Positions 16,127 through 25,577 of a stretch of 64,000 nucleotides of DNA are shown piece by piece (position 1 is the stretch's first letter; each line of letters begins with the position of its first letter). The stretch covers positions 153,212 through 217,211 of the forward strand of contig NCGO01000003.1 of the NCBI GenBank assembly GCA_002256985.1, written 5' to 3'. Source of the stretch: Novosphingobium sp. 28-62-57 (GTDB lineage Bacteria; Pseudomonadota; Alphaproteobacteria; Sphingomonadales; Sphingomonadaceae). The position numbers and the translations under genes were made by a program. The notes below the pieces were generated by a model. The model did not search any database and was not told the origin of the DNA. It saw only the letters and a list, made by a program, of their open reading frames with translations.

Positions 16127-17292
16127 TCCTTTCACCCTATGACAGCGAAGACCACGGCGAAATCCGCGAAGGCGTGCGCAAATTGTGCGCGCAGTTTCCG
16201 GGCGAGTATTGGCGCAAGCTGGATCAAAAGCGCGAGTATCCCACAGCGTTTGTGAATGCGCTGACGCAGGCGGGTTGGCTTTCGGTGCTGATCCCCGAGG
16301 AATACGGCGGGTCAGGGTTGGGCCTCGGCGCGGCGGCGGCGATCCTTGAGACGATTCAGGCCGAAGGCGGCAACGGCGGGGCCTGCCATGCGCAGATGTA
16401 CATCATGGGCACGATCCTGCGGCATGGGTCCGAGGCGCAGAAGCGCCAGTATCTGCCGAAGATTGCCAGCGGCGAATTGCGGCTGCAGGCCTTTGGCGTG
16501 ACCGAGCCGACCAGCGGGACCGACACGACATCTCTTCGCACTTTCGCCCGCCGTGAGGGCGACGAATACGTGGTCAACGGCCAAAAAATCTGGACCAGCC
16601 GCGCTGAACATTCGGACCTGATGCTGCTGCTGGCGCGCACAACGCCGCGCGATGAGGTGGCCAAGAAGACCGAGGGGCTTTCGGTATTCATCGTCGACAT
16701 GCGCGAGGTGGTGGGCAAATCGCTGACCATCCGCCCGATCCGCACGATGATGAACCACGCGACGACCGAGGTGTTCTTTGACAACATGCGCATCCCGGCG
16801 GCGAACCTGCTGGGCGAGGAAGGCAAGGGTTTCCGCTATATCCTTTCAGGCATGAATGCCGAACGCGTGCTGATTGCGGCCGAATGCGTGGGCGATGCCA
16901 AGTGGTTTACGCAGCGGTCGGTCGATTATGCCAAAGAGCGGCAGGTGTTTGGCCGCGCCATCGGAGCCAACCAGGGCGTCGCCTTCCCCATCGCCAAGGC
17001 TTACGCGAACATGCGCGCGGCAGAGCTTATGGTCCGCGAGGCCGCGCGGATGTACGAGGCGGGGCTGCCGATGGGGGCGGAGGCCAACATGGCCAAGATG
17101 CTGGCCGCCGATGCATCGTGGGAGGCGGGCAATGCCTGCGTGCAGACGCATGGCGGGTTCGGCTTTGCCGAGGAATACGATGTGGAGCGCAAGCTGCGCG
17201 AGACGCGGTTGTATCAAGTCGCGCCGATCAGCACGAACCTGATTCTGGCGCATCTGGCCGAGCATGTGCTGGGGCTGCCGCGCAGTTACTGA
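16123..17292 (+). CDS. Acyl-CoA dehydrogenase, second copy
   Basis: This 389-residue flavoenzyme has GVTEPTSGTDTTSLRTFA, VNGQKIWTSRAEHSDLMLLLART, MNHATTEVFFDNMRIPAANLLGEEGKGF, ERQVFGRAIGANQGVAFPIAKAYANMRAAELM and THGGFGFAEEYDVERKLRETRLYQVAPIS. The first copy has the EGTSQIMQ ending; this one has VAPISTNL, so the base may be placed differently and the substrate probably differs. The ATG at 16123 overlaps the thiolase stop (ATGA), so they are coupled. Alternative starts further upstream lie inside the thiolase. Confidence 0.93.
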   Translation: MILSPYDSEDHGEIREGVRKLCAQFPGEYWRKLDQKREYPTAFVNALTQAGWLSVLIPEEYGGSGLGLGAAAAILETIQAEGGNGGACHAQMYIMGTILRHGSEAQKRQYLPKIASGELRLQAFGVTEPTSGTDTTSLRTFARREGDEYVVNGQKIWTSRAEHSDLMLLLARTTPRDEVAKKTEGLSVFIVDMREVVGKSLTIRPIRTMMNHATTEVFFDNMRIPAANLLGEEGKGFRYILSGMNAERVLIAAECVGDAKWFTQRSVDYAKERQVFGRAIGANQGVAFPIAKAYANMRAAELMVREAARMYEAGLPMGAEANMAKMLAADASWEAGNACVQTHGGFGFAEEYDVERKLRETRLYQVAPISTNLILAHLAEHVLGLPRSY

Positions 17293-17329
17293 AAATCGAA
17301 CCCGCATGAGCGGGGAGTTTTTGATTTGG

Positions 17330-17420
17330 CTGGATTCCCGCCTTCGCGGGAATGACGATGTTATGGAAACATCGTCATTTGTCCGGAAACTTCGTCATTC
17401 CCGCGCAGGCGGGAATCCAG
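17330..17420. repeat. Inverted repeat of attcccgcc type, 29-nt arms
   Basis: Arms 17330-17358 and 17392-17420 match as reverse complements except for one base; each arm is itself a small hairpin (ATTCCCGCC / GGCGGGAAT). An inner GATGTT / AACATC pair sits in the spacer. It lies between the convergent acyl-CoA dehydrogenase and efflux operon, where it could end transcription on both sides. Confidence 0.9.
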
Positions 17421-17432
17421 AGGGGCACAGCG

Positions 17433-18842
17433 CTACTCTTCCGGCGCAGCCGTCATTTCCACCAGCCCGCCACCCAGCGCGCGGTAGAGCTCTACCATGT
17501 TGCTGGCCTTGGTCAGTCGCGCTGCGATCAGCGATTGCTGCGCGTTGTAGAGCGTGCGCTGGGCGTCGAGCGGTTCGAGGAAGTTGGCGACGCCTGAATC
17601 GTAGCGCAGCTTGCTGAGACGATAGGCGGTGGCAGCATTGGCAGCGAGGCTGGTCTGCGCACGCAAGCTCTCATCGATGGTGCCGCGCCGCGCGAGGGCA
17701 TCGGCAACTTCGCGGAAAGCCACCTGAATTGCGCGTTCATACGTGGCGAGCGCGGCATCGCGGGTAGCTTTGGTGGCCTTGAGGTTGTTGGCCGTGGCAC
17801 CGCCATCGAAGATGCGCTGGCCCAATTGGGTATTGGCAGTCTTCTGGAAATCGCCGCTTTCGAAAATGCGGGTCAGACCGGGCGAGGCAAAACCGAACAG
17901 ACCAGTGATGGACAGCCTTGGCAGGAAGGCAGCACGGGCCGCACCGATGTTGGCATAGGCCGCACGCAACGTATGTTCAGCCGACAGCACATCAGGGCGG
18001 CGCAAAAGCACTTCCGACGACAGGCCAACCGGCAGCGCACCCAGCACCTGATCGCCTGCGCCCAGCGTGGTGGGCAGCAGATCATCAGGGAGCGGACCGC
18101 CGGTAATCAGTTCGAGCGCATTGCGGGCCTGCGCCAGATTGGTCTGCAAGTCTGCCACATTGGTTTCGGCGGTGTTGAGCAGCGACGTTGCCGTGGCAAC
18201 CTCCAGCTTGGTGCCGATACCGATGGCTTCGCGCCGCACGTTGAGGGCGAGCGTGTCCTTGCGCGTGGCAACGGTTTCCTGCGCAATCCGCAAGGCATCG
18301 GCGGTGGCGGCATAGCTGAGCCATGCACTGGCGGTTTCAGCGACCAGCGCGATTTGCGTGGATTTGCGGCCCTCGTCCGTGGCCAACCATGTCTGGAAAC
18401 CGGCTTCGGTGAGGTTGCGCAAGCGGCCCCACAGGTCGATTTCGTACGAGCTTGATCCGGCCTGAACCAGGAAATTGTCGGTCACGCGGCCTTGTGTGCC
18501 CTGCACCGCTGACAGCGTGCCCGAGCCGTTAACAATGGGGAACAAAGCCGCGCGGTTCACCCGGTATAGCGCCCGGGCGCGTTCCACATTGGCCAGCGAG
18601 GCGCGCAGATTGCGATTGTCGGCCAAGGATCGGGCGATGACCTGCTGCAGGCGCGGATCGGTGAAGAAATCGCGCCAGCCGATGGCGTCGACTTGCGCCT
18701 CTGCCGCCCCCAGCGCGGGATAGGCGGTGCCTTGCGGAAGCGCGGGCGCAACGGGCGCATCGGGGCGGACATACTTTGGCGCGAAATTGCAGGAGGCCAG
18801 CGCGAGAGCGGGCAGCGTGGCGAGGAGCAGGCGCAGCTTCAT
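17433..18842 (-). CDS. RND efflux outer-membrane factor lipoprotein (NodT/OprM type)
   Basis: This 469-residue outer-membrane channel starts MKLRLLLATLPALALASCNF, a lipoprotein signal with the Cys at about 18. Two OEP repeats follow, with the typical YEIDLWGRLRN, SLLNTAETNVADLQTNLAQARNALELI, RRPDVLSAEHTLRAAYANIGAARAAFLPRLSITGLFG and AFREVADALARR. It would form the trimeric exit duct of the pump. Its ATG at 18842 overlaps the end of the RND gene by four bases, so the three pump genes are one operon read from 23158 to 17433. Confidence 0.93.
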   Translation of the reverse strand: MKLRLLLATLPALALASCNFAPKYVRPDAPVAPALPQGTAYPALGAAEAQVDAIGWRDFFTDPRLQQVIARSLADNRNLRASLANVERARALYRVNRAALFPIVNGSGTLSAVQGTQGRVTDNFLVQAGSSSYEIDLWGRLRNLTEAGFQTWLATDEGRKSTQIALVAETASAWLSYAATADALRIAQETVATRKDTLALNVRREAIGIGTKLEVATATSLLNTAETNVADLQTNLAQARNALELITGGPLPDDLLPTTLGAGDQVLGALPVGLSSEVLLRRPDVLSAEHTLRAAYANIGAARAAFLPRLSITGLFGFASPGLTRIFESGDFQKTANTQLGQRIFDGGATANNLKATKATRDAALATYERAIQVAFREVADALARRGTIDESLRAQTSLAANAATAYRLSKLRYDSGVANFLEPLDAQRTLYNAQQSLIAARLTKASNMVELYRALGGGLVEMTAAPEE

Positions 18843-21800
18843 GCTGGCTCTCCTTCTGGCAGCGCGGCCTCTTCGGTCGGCTGTTTACGCTTGAACGCGC
18901 CTTTCACCAGCACGAAGAACACCGGCACGAGGAAGACCGCAAGGAACGTGGCCGAAAGCATGCCGCCCATCACGCCCGTGCCGATGGCGCGGCGGCCATT
19001 GGCCCCTGCCCCGCTGGCCAGGACCAGCGGCAGCACGCCTGCGATGAAGGCAACGCTGGTCATGATGATCGGGCGCAAGCGCAGGCGCGCCCCTTCGAGC
19101 GCGGCTGCTACCGGGGTTGCGCCTTTCTGCATGGCAAATTCGGCGAACTCGACAATCAGGATCGCGTTCTTGGCGGACAGGCCGATGGTGGTGAGCAGCG
19201 CCACCTGAAAATAGATGTCGTTGTCATACCCGCGCAGCGTGACCGCCAGCACGGCGCCGATGATGCCCAGCGGGATCACCAGCAGCACCGCAACCGGCAC
19301 CGACCAGCTTTCATAAAGCGCGGCAAGGCACAGGAAGATGAAGAAGATCGACGCGGCATAGAGCAGGCCTGACTGGCTGGAGGCGGCGCGTTCCTGATAG
19401 GACAGGCCAGACCACGCGACCGAGAAGCCGCCATCGAGCGTGCCTGCGTTCTCTTCCATGATGTTCATCGCATCGCCAGAGCTGACTCCGGGTGCGCCGC
19501 TGCCGTTCAATTGCTGCGCAGCGACGCCGTTAAAGCGATCAAGGCGCACCGGACCTTGCGTCCACGCGGTCGATGCGAAGGACGAGAACGGGGCCATCTG
19601 GCCGCTGGCGCTGCGCACAAACCACTGGCCAAGATCGGCCGGCTTGGTCCGATAGGGCGCATCGCCCTGAACGTAGACGCGCTTCACGCGGCCACGATCG
19701 ACGAAATCGTTCACATAAAGCCCGCCCCATGCAATCGACAGGGTGGAATTGGCCGCAGCAGGCGCAATCTGAAACGCGGTCAGCGCTTCATCATCGATAT
19801 TGACCTTGAGCTGCGGCGTGTCCTCCAGCCCGCTGAGGCGCACCTGCCCGAGGCGCGGGTTTTCGCCTGCCATCTGCACCAGTTTGCGCCGTGCGGCGGT
19901 GAGGGCATCGCGGCCTGCGCCGGTGGCATCCTGCAGCCACATTTCAAAGCCGGCAGACGAACCGAGGCCGCGGATCGGCGGCGGGCTGAGGATGAAGATC
20001 TGCGCCTCGCGCGATTTGCGGAAATGGGCGTTCAGGCGTTCGGCAATGGCAGAGGCGGAACGCTCTGCCCCTTTGCGTTCCGACCAGTCCTTGAGCAGGA
20101 CGAAGCCCTGCCCTGCGTTCTGTGCAGAGCCCGAGGGGCCGCGCCCCATGTTCACGAACACGGCCTTGACGTTGTCCTTCTCGGCCTCGCGGATGTAGTC
20201 CGAGATGGCAAAGGCGACGGCGCGGGTCTGTTCGGAGGTGGAGCCGACCGGAAGCTGATAGTTGATCGAGATGTTGCCCTGATCTTCATCGGGCAGGAAG
20301 CTGGTGGGCAGACGCTGATAGAGCAGGACCATGCCCACAGTGATCGCCACGAAGGCCAGCAACCATGGCATTGGCCGCGCCACTGTGCGGGCCAAGCGGC
20401 CCTTGTAGCGGTGTTCGAGCTTTTCATAAGCGCTGTTGAACTTGCCGAAGAAGCGGCCCTTGGGCTTTTCATGCTCAACAGGCGCAAGCAGCGTGGCGCA
20501 CAAGGCAGGCGTGAAGATCAGCGCCACAAAGGCCGAGAGCACCATGGCCGAGACGATGGTGACCGAAAACTGCCGGTAGATCGCGCCGGTTGATCCGCCG
20601 AAAAACGCCATTGGCACGAACACAGCCGTCAGCACCAGCGTGATGCCGATCAGCGCCGAGGTGATCTCGTCCATCGACTTGACCGTGGCCTCCAATGGCG
20701 GAAGCTTTTCCTCGTGCATCACGCGTTCGACGTTTTCGACCACCACGATGGCGTCATCAACCAGCAGACCGATGGCGAGCACGAGGCCGAACATCGTCAG
20801 CGTGTTGATGGTATAGCCGAACAATGACAGCACGCCGAACGTGCCGAGCAGCACCACTGGCACGGCGATGGCCGGGATCAGCGTGGCGCGCCAGTTCTGC
20901 AGGAACACGAACATCACGATGACGACCAGAATGATCGCTTCGAAGAGCGACTTGACCACTTCTTCGATCGAAATCTTGACGAAGATGCTGCTGTCGCGCG
21001 GATAGGCGATGTAAAAACCGGGAGGCAGGTCCTTCGCGAGTTCGTCGACCTTTTCCTTGACCAGTTCGGCCGTCAGCGTAGCATTCGCACCCGAGGCAAG
21101 GTTGATCGATAAACCAGTGGCGGGCATGCCATTGAAGCGGTTGAGCGCGCCGTAGTTTTCCTCGCCCATTTCAACCCGGGCGACGTCCTTGAGCTTGACC
21201 ACCGAGCCATCGACGTTGGTCTTGACCACGATGTTTTCGAACTGATCGGGCGTTTCCAGACGCGAGCGGGCTGTGATCGTGGCGTTGAGGCGCTGTCCTT
21301 CGGGCGAAGGATTCCCGCCGATTTCGCCTGCGGCGACCTGCGTGTTCTGGGCCTGCAACGCGGCGGTGATATCTGACGGCATCAGTTGCACCGCAGCCAA
21401 ACGCAACGGATCGAGCCAGATGCGCATGGCGAACGAGCCGCCGAACACGTTGGTGCTGCCCACGCCTTCGATGCGCGAAAGCGGGTCCTGGAAGTGCGTG
21501 GTCAGGTAGTCCGAAATGTCCGAATTGGTGGCGCGCCCGGTCTCGTCATAGATGGCCACGACCATCAGCATGTCGGCCTGCGCCTTGTTGACGTTTACGC
21601 CCTGCTGCTGGACCACGGCGGGCAGGCGGCTGATCGAGCGCGAGATCGCGTTCTGGACCTGGACTTGCGCGGTATCGGGATCGGTGCCCTTGTCGAACGT
21701 CACCGTGATGCTGGACGATCCGTTCGACGAGGACGAATTGAAGTACAGCATTCCGTCGAGACCCTTGAGCTGCTGCTCAAGGATCTGGGTGACGGAGTTT

Positions 21801-21976
21801 TCGACCGTGGCCGCATCGGCACCGCCATAGTTGGCACTGATCGAGACGGTGGGTGGGGCAATGTCCGGGTACTGCTCGACACCCATGTTGGTCACGGCAA
21901 ACAGGCCGCCAGCCATGATGACGATGGCCAGCACCCAGGCGAAGATCGGACGATAGGCGAAGAAACGCGAAATCAT
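18839..21976 (-). CDS. RND efflux transporter, HAE-1 family (AcrB/MexB type)
   Basis: This 1,045-residue proton-driven pump begins MISRFFAYRPIFAWVLAIVIMAGG. It has two halves with periplasmic porter domains and 12 membrane segments. The proton-relay DD is in AIGLLVDDAIVVVENVERVM (about 400-415), followed by GSTGAIYRQFSVTIVSAM and the C-terminal KNAILIVEFAEFAMQKG and PIIMTSVAFIAGVLPLV. HAE-1 members export drugs, bile salts, dyes or solvents; the exact load cannot be told. It is 6 bases downstream of the adaptor gene. Confidence 0.96.
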   Translation of the reverse strand: MISRFFAYRPIFAWVLAIVIMAGGLFAVTNMGVEQYPDIAPPTVSISANYGGADAATVENSVTQILEQQLKGLDGMLYFNSSSSNGSSSITVTFDKGTDPDTAQVQVQNAISRSISRLPAVVQQQGVNVNKAQADMLMVVAIYDETGRATNSDISDYLTTHFQDPLSRIEGVGSTNVFGGSFAMRIWLDPLRLAAVQLMPSDITAALQAQNTQVAAGEIGGNPSPEGQRLNATITARSRLETPDQFENIVVKTNVDGSVVKLKDVARVEMGEENYGALNRFNGMPATGLSINLASGANATLTAELVKEKVDELAKDLPPGFYIAYPRDSSIFVKISIEEVVKSLFEAIILVVIVMFVFLQNWRATLIPAIAVPVVLLGTFGVLSLFGYTINTLTMFGLVLAIGLLVDDAIVVVENVERVMHEEKLPPLEATVKSMDEITSALIGITLVLTAVFVPMAFFGGSTGAIYRQFSVTIVSAMVLSAFVALIFTPALCATLLAPVEHEKPKGRFFGKFNSAYEKLEHRYKGRLARTVARPMPWLLAFVAITVGMVLLYQRLPTSFLPDEDQGNISINYQLPVGSTSEQTRAVAFAISDYIREAEKDNVKAVFVNMGRGPSGSAQNAGQGFVLLKDWSERKGAERSASAIAERLNAHFRKSREAQIFILSPPPIRGLGSSAGFEMWLQDATGAGRDALTAARRKLVQMAGENPRLGQVRLSGLEDTPQLKVNIDDEALTAFQIAPAAANSTLSIAWGGLYVNDFVDRGRVKRVYVQGDAPYRTKPADLGQWFVRSASGQMAPFSSFASTAWTQGPVRLDRFNGVAAQQLNGSGAPGVSSGDAMNIMEENAGTLDGGFSVAWSGLSYQERAASSQSGLLYAASIFFIFLCLAALYESWSVPVAVLLVIPLGIIGAVLAVTLRGYDNDIYFQVALLTTIGLSAKNAILIVEFAEFAMQKGATPVAAALEGARLRLRPIIMTSVAFIAGVLPLVLASGAGANGRRAIGTGVMGGMLSATFLAVFLVPVFFVLVKGAFKRKQPTEEAALPEGEPA

Positions 21977-21982
21977 CGGCCG

Positions 21983-23158
21983 TCAGTTCCCTGTGGCCGG
22001 GCGCTTGGCCTTTTCTTCAGCGGCGGGCCTGCTGCCTGCGGGCACGACTTTGGCCTTGGCCCCTTCGCGGGCATTGTTCAGCCCTTCCACGACCACGCGA
22101 TCACCGGGTTTCAGGCCCGAGGTGACCAGCCAGTTCTGCCCGACCGGCGAATCCGCGGTAATCTCGCGCTTTTCCAGCTCATCCTTGGCATTGGCAACCA
22201 GCACACTGGCCCGGCCGCGCGGATCGCGCGTGACGGCAGCCTGTGGCACCAGAATGCCATTGGGCACGGTGCCCTGCCCCACCTTGGCCCGCACGAACAG
22301 GCCGGGCAGCAGATCGCCCTTGGGATTGGGCATGACCGCACGGATCGTGATCGTGCCGGTTTCGGCGTTCACATCAATGTCAGCCGGATTGAGCTTGCCG
22401 GTGATCGGATACTGGCTGCCATCGGGCAGGAACACGGTGACCGGCGCACCGCCTGCGACCAGCTTGCCACTTTCGATAGCGCGGCGCAGCGCGATGAAAT
22501 CGGCCCCGGACTGGCGGATGTTCACATACATCGGATCGAGCCGCTGGACCTTGGCCATCGGCGTGGCTTGCGCGTTGGTAACCAGCGCGCCCTTGGTGAC
22601 CAGCGAGATGCCGATGCGGCCACTGATGGGCGCAGTGACGCGTGTGAAGCCCAGATTGACTTGCGCCGAGGCCAGAGCAGCACGGGCTTGGCCTACGCCC
22701 GCCAGCGACTGGTTATAAGTTGCGCGGGCATCTGCGGCTTCCTGCTTGCTCACGCCCCCTTGCGCGGCGAGCGATTCAAACCGTTCTGCGCGCAGACGAT
22801 TGGCTTCGACCGTGGCCTGCGCCGATGTCAGCGCGGCGGCGGCTTGGGCCTGCGTGGCGGCCAGCAGCCGGGAATCGATCTGATAGAGCGGCTGCCCGGC
22901 GCGCACATAGGAGCCTTCCTGAAACAGGCGCGCCATCACGATCCCGGCCACTTGCGGGCGAACCTCGGCGATTTCGAAGGCTTCGGTGCGGCCCGCCAGT
23001 TCGGTGGTGATTTCCACCGGTTGGGTCTTGGCAATCATGACGCCCACGACCGGCACAGGTTTGGGCTTTTCAGCATCAGCAGCACCGCAGGCAGCCAGTG
23101 CGAGCGGGGCGGAGAGGATGACGAATGCGTGGAAAAAGGGCCGCGTGTGGAACCGCAA
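21983..23158 (-). CDS. RND periplasmic adaptor (membrane fusion protein)
   Basis: This 391-residue adaptor carries a lipoprotein-type signal (FVILSAPLALAACGAAD). Beta-barrel, lipoyl and alpha-hairpin parts follow: EVRPQVAGIVMARLFQEGSYVRAGQPLYQID, then ALTSAQATVEANRLRAERFESLAAQGGVSKQEAADARATYNQ, then INLGFTRVTAPISGRIG-like VNLGFTRVTAPISGRIG. It bridges the inner pump and the outer channel. The start is a TTG at 23158 with a poor ribosome site; no better start keeps the full signal peptide. It is the first gene of the efflux operon. No TetR or other regulator gene is adjacent. Confidence 0.92.
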   Translation of the reverse strand: MRFHTRPFFHAFVILSAPLALAACGAADAEKPKPVPVVGVMIAKTQPVEITTELAGRTEAFEIAEVRPQVAGIVMARLFQEGSYVRAGQPLYQIDSRLLAATQAQAAAALTSAQATVEANRLRAERFESLAAQGGVSKQEAADARATYNQSLAGVGQARAALASAQVNLGFTRVTAPISGRIGISLVTKGALVTNAQATPMAKVQRLDPMYVNIRQSGADFIALRRAIESGKLVAGGAPVTVFLPDGSQYPITGKLNPADIDVNAETGTITIRAVMPNPKGDLLPGLFVRAKVGQGTVPNGILVPQAAVTRDPRGRASVLVANAKDELEKREITADSPVGQNWLVTSGLKPGDRVVVEGLNNAREGAKAKVVPAGSRPAAEEKAKRPATGN

Positions 23159-23530
23159 GGAGACTCTCGCTCAAAAAAACACAGGTAAAAACTGCACGTT
23201 GCACGGCTTAGATGATGGCATGAACGATTCGTCTGGGACGATCCGAGCACACCCATGTCCGGCCATGATTTCGCGGTTGTCTAGCAGATTGCTGCGGTTG
23301 CGCACGTTCCTTGATGGTCAGGGCCGACAGTTGCGACACAAAGTTACAAATCGCGGGTTTCAGGCCGAAAAGTCCTCAACAAGACTGATTCCCGAGCAGG
23401 CAACCCCAAAATAGACGTAAAAACGCTCCACATAAGCGAATTTCCGTGGAAAGACGCCCGCGGGCCATGGCTTTCGCGGCCAGCGTTGCGTTAGCCGTGC
23501 CATCCCTTTCCAGCAGAGGACTACACTACA
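23159..23530. other. Divergent intergenic region between the efflux operon and HU
   Basis: No gene is supported in this 372-base stretch. It must hold the promoters of the efflux operon and of HU. I see AGAGGA at 23515-23520 as the HU ribosome site. I do not see a clear palindromic operator for the pump. Confidence 0.5.
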
Positions 23531-23806
23531 ATGAACAACAGCGACCTCGCAGATATCATCGCCGCCAACCACGGCCTTTCCAAGGCGGACGCACGCAAGG
23601 CCGTCGACAGCGTTTTTGCCTCGATTGCAGACGCTGCCGCCAAGGGCGAAGAAGTCTCGCTGAACGGCTTTGGCAAGTTCAAGGTCAAGAACACCCCGGC
23701 CCGCGAAGGCCGCAACCCTTCGACCGGCGCGACGATCCAGATCGCCGCTTCGAACAAGCTGACTTTTGCTGCGGCAAAGGCGGTCAAGGACAAGCTCAAC
23801 GGCTGA
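23531..23806 (+). CDS. hup: HU family DNA-binding protein
   Basis: This 91-residue nucleoid protein begins MNNSDLADIIAANHGLSKADARKAVDS and has the core SLNGFGKFKVKNTPAREGRNPSTGATIQIAASNKLTF, the DNA-bending arm with the conserved RNPSTG. It is the usual length for HU and forms dimers that bend DNA without sequence preference. The ATG at 23531 follows AGAGGA. It is a single-gene unit ended by a strong hairpin. Confidence 0.96.
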   Translation: MNNSDLADIIAANHGLSKADARKAVDSVFASIADAAAKGEEVSLNGFGKFKVKNTPAREGRNPSTGATIQIAASNKLTFAAAKAVKDKLNG

Positions 23807-23817
23807 TCCTTTCCGGA

Positions 23818-23844
23818 CCGGCGTCTGCCCGTGGCAGACGCCGG
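23818..23844 (+). terminator. Hairpin after HU
   Basis: A 12-bp perfect stem CCGGCGTCTGCC / GGCAGACGCCGG with a 3-nt loop starts 12 bases after the HU stop. No T run follows, so it is either a terminator of the U-poor kind or an RNA-stability hairpin. Confidence 0.65.
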
Positions 23845-23877
23845 ACGGACTATACACAAGCTTCAGTTCATCGGCCT

Positions 23878-25473
23878 TCAGTTCACCTGGCGCTCAAACC
23901 CCTGCCAATAGGGTTCGCGCAAAGCGCGGCGCAGGATTTTCCCCGAAGGATTGCGGGGCAAGGCATCGACCACATCAACCGATTTGGGCACCTTGAACCC
24001 GGCAAGGCGTTCGCGGGTCCATTTGATCACAGAGTCCGGTGCAACCGTGTGACCGGGCTTGGCCACGCAGACGGCCTTGACCGCCTCCCCCCAGATTTCA
24101 TCGGGCACACCGATCACGGCAACTTCCAGCACATCCGGGTGGCCATAGATCGCGCTTTCGACTTGCGCGGGATAGACGTTTTCGCCGCCGGAAATGATCA
24201 TGTCCTTGATCCGGTCATGCATGTAGACATAGCCGTCCTCATCAAGATACCCGGCATCCCCGGTCGCGATCCAGCCATCGGCGGTCATCGTCCGTGCGGT
24301 CGCCTCGGGCAGGTTCCAGTAGCCCAGCATGTTGTTTGACGAACGCGTCTGAATCTCGCCGATCTGATTGGCCCCAAGCGCCGCGCCATCTTCGCCGATA
24401 ATCCGCACTTCAACCCCCGGCAGCGGCTTTCCGGCAGAGCGCATGCGCTGGTTGCCCTCCACACAGTGATCCTCCGGCGGGAGCATGCAGATGGTGCCGG
24501 TGGTTTCGGTCATGCCATAGGCTTGGATAAAGTCCGCCTTGAACATCGCGATACATTCCCGCAGCAGCACCAGCGGGATCGGCGATGCGCCATAGATGAT
24601 GTATTTCACACGAGAGAAGTCGACGCCGGCGCAATCGGGATGGTTGAGCAGCATCTGCAAGGCTGCTGGCACGATGAAAAAGCGCGTAACGCCTTTTTGC
24701 TCCACTGCATCAAACACGGCCCGCGGTTCAAATTCAGCCAGAATGATGCCGGGCAGGCCCGCGCCGACGGCCATGACTCCCAGACCCGTCCCGCCGATGT
24801 GCGCACAAGGCATCGCCACCAGAATGGCTTCATCATCGGTCATCGTGGTATAGGGCAGATTGCTTCCGGTTGACTGTTTGCGCAGGCCAAACAGATTGCG
24901 GTTGGACAGCACTGCGCCTTTGGGGTTCCCGGTCGTGCCTGAGGTGTAAAGCTGCAGCACAGCATCATCAGCGCCCGCTGCTGCAAAAGCGCCGCGCGCC
25001 TGACTTTCAATCCAGTCCCACGCTTCATCTTGGGTGAAACAATGCTTTACCGCAGGCAGCGCGGCAAAAGCATCCGCAACGGGGGCAAAGCCCTGACCCA
25101 GAAAAACAGCCTTGGCCTGCGCATCTCTGGCGATCCACAAGGCCTCGGCCGGGGCCAGTCGCCAACCGATTGGCACCATGACCGCGCCCAACCGTGCAGC
25201 GGCAAAGAACAGCGCGAAATAGAGCGTGCTGTTCTTTCCCAGCCACGCGATGCGATCACCCTTGCCGATTCCTGCGGCCATAAATCCGCCGACGATCTGG
25301 GCGGTAACCTGTTCCAGTTCGCCATAGTTGAGCACCCGGTCAGGCCCATCGAGCGCTGTGCCTTTTGGCCGATCATCAGCCCAGAACCGCAGGAATTCAT
25401 CGAACGTGAACAGATGCGCCGTGCGTTCAGCCGTGGTCGGCCTTGCAGGCGGCGGTGGCGCAGCTTCAGCCAT
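23878..25473 (-). CDS. AMP-dependent acyl-CoA synthetase
   Basis: This 531-residue ANL-family ligase has the P-loop LQLYTSGTTGNPKGAVLS (about 172-189), AYGMTETTGTICML, TGDAGYLDEDGYVYMHDRIKDMIISGGENVYP and the C-terminal catalytic Lys in PSGKILRRALR. It would convert a carboxylate to its CoA thioester with ATP, with AMP and PPi as products; the acid is not readable. The ATG at 25473 follows a GGGAGAGTG stretch. The next gene on the same strand encodes an HD-domain oxygenase-like protein, 104 bases upstream of this start. Confidence 0.93.
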   Translation of the reverse strand: MAEAAPPPPARPTTAERTAHLFTFDEFLRFWADDRPKGTALDGPDRVLNYGELEQVTAQIVGGFMAAGIGKGDRIAWLGKNSTLYFALFFAAARLGAVMVPIGWRLAPAEALWIARDAQAKAVFLGQGFAPVADAFAALPAVKHCFTQDEAWDWIESQARGAFAAAGADDAVLQLYTSGTTGNPKGAVLSNRNLFGLRKQSTGSNLPYTTMTDDEAILVAMPCAHIGGTGLGVMAVGAGLPGIILAEFEPRAVFDAVEQKGVTRFFIVPAALQMLLNHPDCAGVDFSRVKYIIYGASPIPLVLLRECIAMFKADFIQAYGMTETTGTICMLPPEDHCVEGNQRMRSAGKPLPGVEVRIIGEDGAALGANQIGEIQTRSSNNMLGYWNLPEATARTMTADGWIATGDAGYLDEDGYVYMHDRIKDMIISGGENVYPAQVESAIYGHPDVLEVAVIGVPDEIWGEAVKAVCVAKPGHTVAPDSVIKWTRERLAGFKVPKSVDVVDALPRNPSGKILRRALREPYWQGFERQVN

Positions 25474-25577
25474 GTGTCACTCTCCCAGATGATTTCGGAG
25501 AGTTAATCATGCAATTAAGGACAGATGCAAGCCCGCCATGGCTGACCATGGCAGTCCTACGCCCGGGGTTATTGCAT

